64,000 nt of DNA from the NCBI RefSeq assembly GCF_030253575.1, contig NC_080560.1, positions 36,466,001 through 36,530,000 of the forward strand, written 5' to 3'. The notes under the pieces were generated by a model. It saw nothing but the letters and a program-made list of their open reading frames with translations, did not search any database and was not told the origin of the DNA. Numbering within the stretch: position 1 is the first letter of the stretch; the number at the start of each line of letters is the position of its first letter. The position numbers were made by a program, and so were the translations under genes. Shown one piece after another: positions 56,373 through 64,000 of the stretch. Source of the DNA: Rhododendron vialii. Taxonomy: Eukaryota > Streptophyta > Magnoliopsida > Ericales > Ericaceae.

Positions 56373-58581
56373 ATGGATATCTCAGGCACCAAATTATCCT
56401 ACCCAGAAAGTGTTGGAGACCATTTTGACAGGGCAAAAGAGGTGAAGGCTTTTGATGATTCGAAAGCCGGTGTCAAAGGGCTAATTGATGCCGGTGTGGT
56501 AAAAGTCCCAAAGATATTCATTCGCCCACCAGATGAACTCTCTGAGGATTTGAAAAGTCCACCGGTAGAGTTACAAATGCCGGTCATTGATCTCGGCAAC
56601 ATTCGAGAAGGTTACAGCCGGGAAAGAGTTGTGAACGAAGTCAGCTGTGCGTCAGAGGAGTGGGGATTCTTTCAAGTTGTCAACCATGGAATCCCGTTGG
56701 ACGTGTTGGAGGAAATGATTGATGGAATAAGAATGTTTCACGAAGAAGATCCGGAGGTAAAGAGAGCATTGTATTCACTTGATCACGTGAAAAGAGTGAG
56801 ATTCTATAGTAACCGTGATTCGTACCAGTCAAAACATGTGTATTGGAGGGACACCTTGAACATCTCTATGCTTGTTTCTGACCATCTTGACTCTGATGAA
56901 ATTCCCAAAACCTGTAGGTACGTGGTTTTAGTCTTCCTCCTTTAATCGTGTTTTATCTTTATAATTGTCTTGAAAAGCCCTTACGTATCTCCTTATTGAA
57001 AACTAGAGTGGTTGGCGCAGGGGGCAGTTACTTGGTAATCAAATACTTTGGGAAGCCCCACCGCGTGTTGTACATTCTTGCGTAGGATCAATTTAGACGG
57101 GATTTTTCTCCGGCTTTAATTGGATCCTCCGGTAATAGACGGTTGAAATTGGTCCTCCAAGCTGGTCGGATATTTAATACGAGATATCTAAGTTATCCAA
57201 TGAAAAAAGGTTTTCCCTCTATGCTGTTTCGATGTATTATGCGAGATAAGAAAGCCTGGCCTCTTCTTCTTATTTCCTTTTTTTATTGAAACTCCGGTCA
57301 CTAATTAATCCAGGTGATTAGAGGGGAGCGCAATTAAATTTAGGGAGAAACACACCCTAGTTCCTCTGTTTATTGACGGAGAGCCCAATTAATCTGGGAC
57401 AAAGTTTCATTTGGACTGACCCGATGCAGGAATAGATATCAAACGAGTGTGACTTGAACCCCACACCAAAGGCTTCGCGAGGCCTCAGCTTGTCATTTGA
57501 CTCTCACTTCCTTTCTTTTTCCATACAAAAGTGTAAAGGATACTTCTATGATCTGCCGTTACTTTAAGAGAACTTATTACGGAGCCGCGCAATCATAGCC
57601 ATCCGTTTCGGCAATCAATGGTTGAGATATGTTTTTAAACTTTGACCGGTAATAGTTGTATTTAATCCGGACCGTCCGAAATACTTTTGGACGCGCGAGA
57701 TTGAGGTCGTAAAACATATTCACGTCCCCTCCGTGAATAAGTTTTTCTCTTACTTTAAACCATCCATCTAATTCGATTTCGATGTCATTTCAAACGTAAA
57801 CCAACCATTTGGATGTTTGGCATATCGAAATCTAAATTCAGAACCAATTTTCACCTCAATTGATCTGATTTGATCAGAGGACAAGCAATTCCAGTTCTGC
57901 TAGCTCTCTTACATACTTACCTTTGCAGGCCTTCATCGATCAAGTATATCGAGCACGTTACCGACCTGGGGCGTACTCTATTTGAGTTGTTATCAGAGGC
58001 TCTTGGCCTAACACTTGACCCCTTACCTGCCCTCGAATGTGCCAGAGGCCGCACCTTTCTTTGCCATTACTATCCAGCATGCCCTGAGCCAGAGCTGACT
58101 TTAGGAACCGGCAAGCACTCGGATCCTACCTTCATCACTGTGCTCCTACAAGACCAACTTGGAGGCCTCCAAGTCATGCATAAAAATCAATGGGTTAATG
58201 TTAAACCGATTCCCGGAGCTTTGGTAGTTAACATTGGGGATCTTCTCCAGGTTTGTCGTATTAAATATCAATCACTCATTGAGTATAATGCAATCCGGTC
58301 ATTTTTCTGATTTCGTCCTTGATTTGACTTACTAGATCATATCTAATGACAAGTTCAAGAGTGTTGATCATAGAGTGTTGGCAAACCGTGTTGGACCGAG
58401 GATTTCCGTGGCCAGCTTTTTCATTGGTGTTTTTGTTCCTCCAAAGGTCTACGGCCCCATAAAAGAACTGATATCAGAAGAAAATCCTCCTTTATACCGG
58501 GATTTTACGGTAAGCGATTACATTGGAGGTTTTATTTCTAGGCCGCTTAACAAGCCTGGGCTCGACTATTTGAAGATATAA
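56373..58581 (+). CDS. 2-oxoglutarate/Fe(II)-dependent dioxygenase, ACC oxidase homolog type (gene 4)
   Basis: Exons 56373-56917, 57929-58250 and 58336-58581 encode 370 aa with GT-AG introns in the family phases. Motifs: [69 protein letters not shown], iron ligands H245, D247 (KHSDPTF) and H301 (VDHRVLAN), and R311-x-S313 ([10 protein letters not shown]). All catalytic residues are present and no break is seen. It is a sister of gene 3, alike in promoter, introns and 3' region, so the pair arose by tandem duplication of the whole gene. Intron 1 (1011 bp) is longer than that of gene 3, partly through a MITE (57568-57749). Substrate unknown; a role in specialised metabolism is inferred from the family. 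Confidence 0.9.
57568..57749. mobile_element. MITE (182 bp, Mutator-like) in intron 1 of gene 4
   Basis: Ends GAGAACTTATTACGGAG and the complement of CTCCGTGAATAAGTTTTTCTC match. The element is flanked by TTACTTTAA at 57559-57567 and 57750-57758, while gene 3 has a single uninterrupted TTACTTTAA at 47851-47859 in the same intron context (GATCTGCCATTACTTTAAAC). This shows both the insertion and a 9-bp target duplication. Confidence 0.9.
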
Positions 58582-58753
58582 TGCTGGTAGGAATTACAGG
58601 GACGCGTTCCCACACACCGTATCATGCAATAATATGAATAACATTATGTGTACGATTGTATTTTGATGACCTATGAACTATGATGTATGAATTGTTTCTT
58701 TCTGCATTGTAATTTCAAAGCTGTCTTCTGGTTTTCTGGTACTTTATAAGGAG

Positions 58754-58759
58754 AATAAA
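58754..58759 (+). terminator. Candidate polyadenylation signal of gene 4
   Basis: AATAAA 173 bp after the stop codon in the block TTTCTGGTACTTTATAAGGA, conserved with gene 3. Confidence 0.45.
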
Positions 58760-58799
58760 ACTAACAATGCATGCAAATGTTTGATTGGTTTTCTAGACA

Positions 58800-60647
58800 A
58801 CTGCGTAATATGTTCTTGTTACGACTATTGAGATGACATCCCGTGATCATAGTTCCTTTTGGTACTGGACATTGACAAACTCGTACAGCGACGGCAGTCA
58901 CCACATTGCAACTGCAAATTCATCGAACTTGGATACGCTTGATGCTAGTGACAATGAAACGATGCATACGTACAGTTGTGGCGGCCAAGGGTGGAGGGAA
59001 GGAGAGACAAGTGGGGTCATACTTTTCACCCAATTTTTACTTACTTGACCCCACTTCTAAATACTAATTTGTCAAAGCTCATTCAAAAAGATTTGGTACA
59101 AAGTAAAAAAAGGGGGTAAAATAGATTCTCCTTTTATCTCTTGTTTCCACAAAAATCCCCAAACGTTTTGTTTCAACACTGATGATTTCTCAATTGCCAT
59201 GGAGGATTCGTTGGAGGTATGAACCGAGCAATTGGTATTTTGACTTTTTTTTCCATCTAATAGAGCATTTTCAAATTTCGGTTTGCATTTTTATACTTTT
59301 CTGATTTATCTTACCGAGAAGAATGCTTAAATCCCAAGAATTATGACAAAAAACTATATAAAAATTATGAAACACAAAAAATAACCGAAAAATAGCAGAC
59401 CAAAAATTCAGACAGAGTAAAAAATGGTCAATCCATATTTTGCAAAATTCAACGCTGAATTTTGTAGTTTAATTGTTTTTTATGCATTGGATCCGCACTG
59501 GAATCGGAATTATGGGCTATTTATAGACGATTGATCATCGTTTTGGAGAAGGGTGTGATGAACAGGAAGATTGAATCGCACTCCCTTATTATAGTGGTCT
59601 AATGGCAGCCAGCCAGACAGACTTGGTGCTGAGCAAGTTGAAGACTACTTGATGGTCACTTCCGACGTCGCACCTTCGACAAGGCCTTCTATTATTGCAC
59701 TTTGCTTTTTCTATTGCTTCAGTTTTATCCATATCTATTTCCATCCGCCATTTCGTATTTCAGTAATTTTTGGAGTACATTCCTCTCTGGTCCTTTTAGA
59801 AGCTGGACCGGGATTCTTTTCTGTCTCACTTCGATGTTGGGCAACAATTGAGAACATCAATCGCGCCAGAAATCATTTTAGTCGGATATTATTTGATATG
59901 CTTTTGGAACATGTCTAGGTTGCGAGAGGATGTTCTATATGTGCATAGTTACGATGCATGTCAGTCGATTGGGCTAAGAAGTCAAGGGATGACATAGGTG
60001 CAATTAAACACCCCTTTGATTCACTTCCTTATTTTTTTATTTGTCTACAATAGTAAGAAATAAGCTAGTTTGGTGGATTTAGGGATTCACTGGTCTAAAT
60101 TTTTATGGACTTTTTTGCACGGTCTTTTCGGTTGTTTTTTCTTAATCTTTTCAAGATTCAGATAAAAAAAATTTACTTCATTTTTTTTTCCATCTTGACG
60201 AGAGGAATCATATTCTCATTACTTCCTTTCTGTGTTTATCTCTTCTTTCTTTCTCTCCTCCTCAGTAACCATGCAAAATGTACAAAATCAATAGTTTTGA
60301 TCCAGACTTTATTGACTAAACGAAATGGAAAGCATCAAATACAATCACCATGCCAACAACTATCAATAGTGAAATTATGGAAGGTTCGATCCTTCCATTA
60401 TCTTGGATGACCACACACTAAAAATATCTCTTCAAGACCCGGTCAACGAAAACCTAGCGGAAAAAAACCTTCGAAAACCTAGCAAAAAAAACCTTTGACG
60501 AAGAAAAAAGAATACAATATTATTCAATGGATAACTGCCACAAACACAAAACAAAACCCGATATCGAATTTATTCGTATGAAAAGGGAAAAGTTTAACAG
60601 GACAACACAATATAGCTAGCTTCACAGATGAACTTTATGCATTTGCT
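58800..60647. other. Intergenic DNA, no gene seen
   Basis: No coding sequence can be supported. The 89- and 101-codon frames at 59649-59918 and 60105-60410 have low-complexity, T-rich coding and resemble nothing. 60430-60490 has two close copies of a TCGAAAACCTAGC / GAAAACCTAGCGG block. Confidence 0.45.
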
Positions 60648-62240
60648 TCATATCTTGTAGTCGTCGACCCTAGATTTGTCAAGTGCCCTGGAAAAGAACT
60701 TTGCAAAATAATCACTCACTAGAAAATCCTTGTACAGGGGAGGATTTTCTGCTGATATCAATTCTTCCATTGGCCCGTACGGCTTCAGGGGCCATACGAC
60801 ACCAACGAAAAAGCACGCCACAGAGATTCTCGGTCCGGCAAGGCTGGCCAGCACTCTATGATCAACGCTTTTGAGCTTGTCGTTCGATATCATCTGAAAA
60901 TCAAAATAAGGTAATGAACTCAACTTTAAAGTTACTGAATTTAGCAAGAGATAAAATTACGAGGAACAAACCTGGAGAAGAACCCCGATGTTAACTACCA
61001 AACCTCCGGAAATCGGCTGAACATCAACCCACTGATTTTTATGCATGACTTGGAGGCCTCCAAGTTGGTCTTGCAGCAGTACAGTAAGAAATGTAGGATC
61101 TAAGTGCTTGCCAATTCCCAAAGTTAGATTTGGCTCTGGGCATGCCGGATAGTAATGGCAAAGAAAGCCGTGGTCTCTACCACATTCGAGGGCGTTTAAG
61201 TGGTCGCGGTTCAGGCCTAGAACCTCTGAGAGCAACTTGAACAGAGTATTTCCCAGGTTCCTAACATGCTTCATATACTCAACTGTTGTAGCTCTGCAGA
61301 TTTTAACACCATGAATTTGTTACTAGTTGAACTCTAGTTAGTGCAGATTGGGATTGCAACGTGCAATTGTGAGAACCCCTAGAATGGTTGTCCCACATCG
61401 GGCAAAAATAGGAAGTGTAGGCAGTATATTAATAAGTCAAAGCAGCTACTGTATAACTTGAGCTTATTTTTTTGAGCCAAGTGGGTTAGGCTAGTAAGCA
61501 GCTGGCACGGGTCGGTACAAATGGTATCGTGTTTTTTGAAGACATTTTTTTTTTTCTCGAAGTAAAAGTGTGCATGGAAAAAAAAAACTAATTGGTAACC
61601 CCCTTAGGCGCGTCAAAAGGAGTCCCACACGTTTTCCTCTGGTGTGTTCGATAGAGGCTGCATATGAAACTAGCACATAGTTCATTAGCTAAAGGACTAC
61701 ATACCTGCACGCTGGGGGAATCTCATCAGGGCCAAGTTGATCTGAAGCAAGCACATAGATGGTCAAGGTGCCCCCCCAACTAGCGGATTTTGAGTTGTAC
61801 AAATCATAATTAGACTCGAATCTCACTTTTTTCTTCCGATCATACAATGGTTTCTTTTTCTCGGAATCTTGGTTGTGAAACATGCATATTCCGTTGATCA
61901 TTTTATCCAGCACGTTCAAGGGGATTCCGTGGTTGACCACTTGAAAAAATCCCCACTCCTCGGATGCTATCCGGATTTCATTCACAACTTTCTCGCGCCC
62001 ATCATTTCCACCAATAGCGCCAAGATCAATAACAGGAACCTGTAAATTGGCCTTGCAACTGTTGAACTCCTCAGCAAGCTCATCGGGTGACCTAACAAAT
62101 AGTTCTGGCACTTTTGTCACCCCCACGTCAATTAGCCCTTTTACACCAGCTTTTGAATCATCAAAAGCCTTTAGCTCTTCTTTCCTGTTGTAATTCACTT
62201 CCATTCCAGCAGAGGATTCATTGAAGCCTGAGACGTCCAT
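60648..62240 (-). CDS. 2-oxoglutarate/Fe(II)-dependent dioxygenase, ACC oxidase homolog type (gene 5)
   Basis: Minus-strand exons 62240-61705, 61293-60972 and 60893-60648 encode 367 aa. The start is set at MDVSGF by alignment with gene 2 (MDISGF); the frame is open further upstream. Motifs: [53 protein letters not shown], iron ligands H242, D244 (KHLDPTF) and H298 (VDHRVLAS), and R308-x-S310 ([10 protein letters not shown]). The iron and cosubstrate residues are kept. The normally constant WRDTLNISM is WGGTLTIYV here, and the segment before it is shortened (YDRKKKVRF), so folding or substrate choice may differ. Sister of gene 2, convergent with gene 4. Intron 1 carries a retroelement scrap. 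Confidence 0.88.
61376..61510 (+). mobile_element. TRIM/LTR-like fossil piece in intron 1 of gene 5
   Basis: GTTGTCCCACATCGGGCAAA followed by TAGGAAGTGTAGGCAGTATA and GAGCCAAGTGGGTTAGGCTA is the typical start of a plant TRIM or Copia LTR (TGTCCCACATCGG). Only a fragment is present. It runs opposite to the gene. Confidence 0.6.
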
Positions 62241-62369
62241 TTTTTGTTCCATCCACGAGAAAAAAAGATGGGGATCAATTAGTTGAAGTCCACAAGATTT
62301 AAACACCATGTTCTGTCATGTTGTTCAATCATTAAGTGGGTTCTCATTATATTTACAATAAAGAAACTT

Positions 62370-62401
62370 TAGCCCTTTCTTTGAAGCCTGAGAAAGGGCT
62401 A
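62370..62401. repeat. Short perfect hairpin upstream of gene 5
   Basis: TAGCCCTTTCT and AGAAAGGGCTA form an 11-bp perfect stem with a 10-base loop, about 130 bp upstream of the gene 5 start. The flanks on its two sides share a direct repeat (ACCATGTTCTG, about 62307 and 62428), so it may mark a small duplication junction. Confidence 0.6.
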
Positions 62402-62479
62402 AAGAAAGTCCATAAGACTTTGATGCACCATGTTCTGCTGTTTAACCAGTCGGTATGTTGTCATTATAATCGCCAGAAC

Positions 62480-62914
62480 GATTCTCAAACTCAACTTTAG
62501 ATGAAATAATTGCACTGGGCGCGCACTGACAAACTAGGGGTGCATCAACGTGAGCCCGAACCTATCTATCTGGGCCATGTTGAAAACAAATCATTCTTTC
62601 AAGGTACTCTCCATCCTTTAATTTATTGCTTTCAAGTTTCCACACTAAAGGGTCTGCAATGTCCGCCTTTTGGACGCTACCGTTAATTTGAAGGGCCGAT
62701 CTCGCTCACAACAGGGCATGTGAAATGCGGTAGATGCGTAGCCTCCCAACCACGTACGTTACAATATAACATGTTCTCTAGAAGTATCATAAAATACGTA
62801 CGTGATGAGAATAATGTGTAATTCTATCACATGTTTTTCATCATAAGACGTAAGTTAAACTCCACAGCAAGCTCATCAGGTCGATACATAGCCTTCGAAC
62901 CACGTTATGATAGG
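62480..62914. other. Intergenic DNA, no gene seen
   Basis: No open frame or repeat family recognised between the gene 5 promoter and the retroelement at the right edge. Confidence 0.5.
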
Positions 62915-63166
62915 TGTAACTGTTAAAGCATCCAACTCCAAACCAATTGGCAAAGAGTGGAGAGGCTGCCCAAGCTCATATACTAGTTTTGAAGGAGATA
63001 TTTAACCGATGTGAGACAAATCCCAATACTCCCCCGCACGTGCAACCCCTGACTCGCACGTGGAGAGGTCAACAAAGGATTCGGAACACACGAATCACAA
63101 TGAAATAAAGTGCAACTATGGCACAAACAAAGGGGAAAAGCCTCCGAAACTCTGGCTCTGATACCA
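62915..63166 (-). mobile_element. LTR-like fossil with primer site, joined to the Copia LTR
   Basis: Read on the minus strand, the Copia LTR is directly followed by TGGTATCAGAGCCAGAG (a primer-binding site), ~110 bases of non-coding sequence, a purine run GCGGGGGAG (about 63030) and then a second LTR-like start TATTGGGATTTGTCTCACAT. So an internally deleted element shares the LTR with the coding Copia element to its right. It is broken. Confidence 0.6.
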
Positions 63167-63366
63167 TGAAAATAAACACAATTGTGGAGTAATTTTCTGA
63201 TAATTCCATTCATCGTAGTTGTACAATATATATAGTACAAACATTAATAAGGAAAGAATACAAGATTACATGGAAATATTCTACAACTACGGCATAAAAT
63301 AAGATTACACAATTAAGGATATTGACCAAATCAAATATTGACCAAATCATATCCTTAATTCTAGCA
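63167..63366 (-). mobile_element. Copia LTR (200 bp)
   Basis: On the minus strand the unit begins TGCTAGAATTAAGG just after the purine-rich tract TTGAGGGGGAG and ends TTATTTTCA just before the primer-binding sequence TGGTATCAGAGC. TG...CA ends and this placement define an LTR. A TATATATA box is present inside. Confidence 0.8.
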
Positions 63367-63373
63367 CTCCCCC

Positions 63374-64000
63374 TCAAGTTGGAGCATGTATATCGCACAT
63401 GCCTAACTTGTCTAAAGAGTGACTGAAAACACTGCTGGCAACAGCTTTGGTAAGGACATCGGCCAGTTGGTCTGCAGACTTCACAAACGGGAAAGCAATG
63501 ATTCCGGCTTCAAGTTTTTCTTTAATGAAGTGTCTATCAATTTCCACATGCTTCGTTCGATCGTGTTGGACTGGATTATGAGCAATCTCTATAGCAGAAG
63601 TGTTATCACAATATAGCTTCATTGTCTCCTGAGAGTGAATACCCAAATCCTTAAGTCAGTTACTCAACCATAGTAACTCACATACTCCAAAAGCCATGCC
63701 TCTATATTCAGCTTCTGCACTTGACCTTGCTACCACCGGTTGTTTTTTACTCCTCCAAGTCACAAGGTTGCCCTCTACAAAAGTAAAGTATCCTGATGTA
63801 GATTTTCTGTCGTCAGATGAACCAGCCCAATCTGCATCAGTGTAACCTTCTACCTTCAAGTGATTATTCTTGCTGAACAATAACCCTTTACCCGGAGTAG
63901 ACTTTAAATATCGCAATATGCGTTCCACAGCATCCATGTGAGGTTTACGAGGATCATGCATAAATTGGCTTACTACGCATACTGAATAAGCAATATCTGG
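63374..64000 (-). mobile_element. Copia retrotransposon fossil, RNase H end of pol, continues beyond the window
   Basis: The minus strand encodes the usual end of a Copia polyprotein: HMDAVERILRYLKSTPGKGL, EGYTDADWAGS, RKSTSGYFTFVEGNLVTWRS, KKQPVVARSSAEAEYRGMA, then KLYCDNTSAIEIAHNPVQHD, RTKHVEIDRHFIKEKLEAG and VKSADQLADVLTKAV. The rest of pol lies outside the window. The part seen contains at least one break. The LTR follows at 63366. Confidence 0.9.

Noticed and set aside
59649-60410. Open frames of 89 and 101 codons
   Set aside because: T-rich, low-complexity translation (runs of Phe and Leu) without homology that I can recognise.
14132-62240. True ACC oxidase (ethylene-forming enzyme)
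   Set aside because: The proteins are 361-370 aa with a ~50-residue N-terminal extension ([14 protein letters not shown]) that marks the ACC oxidase homolog group; true ACC oxidase is shorter and starts directly at the PVI(D/N) strand.

Overview
The window is nuclear DNA of a flowering plant, most likely a eudicot. The evidence is split genes with GT-AG introns, Copia and other LTR retroelement pieces, plant-type LINE tails, Stowaway and Mutator-like MITEs, a plant Helitron carrying an RPA-like gene, and a P-class PPR gene relic. I cannot name the species. Most of the DNA is AT-rich and transposon-derived.

The host genes worth reading are a cluster of 2-oxoglutarate/Fe(II) dioxygenases of the 'ACC oxidase homolog' type (the At1g06620 / tomato E8 / GAME31 kind, not true ACC oxidase). 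Five look complete, each with three exons and identical splice phases: 14132-17334 (+, 361 aa), 21088-19101 (-, 368 aa), 47057-48671 (+, 370 aa), 56373-58581 (+, 370 aa) and 62240-60648 (-, 367 aa). All five keep the HxD...H iron triad and the RxS 2-oxoglutarate motif. Two broken pieces of the same family lie at 24029-23545 (-, 3' part only) and 55963-56028 (+, promoter plus the first 21 codons). Genes 3 and 4 are sister copies, genes 2 and 5 are sister copies, and gene 1 is the most divergent.

Layout. 0-14 kb: nested MITE and MULE-like elements, a degenerate AT-rich tandem repeat, two Stowaway MITEs, a LINE RNase H relic and a local segmental duplication (9.8 and 13.1 kb). 14-24 kb: dioxygenase genes 1 and 2 and the first fragment. 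24.8-25.1 kb: a LINE tail with a 15-bp target duplication. 26-44 kb: a decayed Helitron on the minus strand with a Rep-helicase gene (about 42.4 to 32.9 kb) followed by an RPA-like gene (32.6 to 26.2 kb). It is interrupted by three single LTR-like units of one family (28279-32312, 34609-36398, 38582-41273), each bounded by a perfect 5-bp target duplication, and by a Stowaway MITE. 47-49 kb: gene 3. 50.5-52 kb: a PPR pseudogene whose upstream start codon lies in a foldback element, next to a second, related foldback with a 9-bp target duplication. 56-62 kb: genes 4 and 5. 62.9-64 kb: a Copia element running off the right edge on the minus strand.

The dioxygenases probably act on specialised metabolites; no substrate can be read from the sequence. 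The most unusual structure is the Helitron nest: the three LTR-like units share termini, a conserved intron-like architecture and three different kinds of internal tandem arrays, including a 12-fold array of the palindrome CTACCGGTAG.
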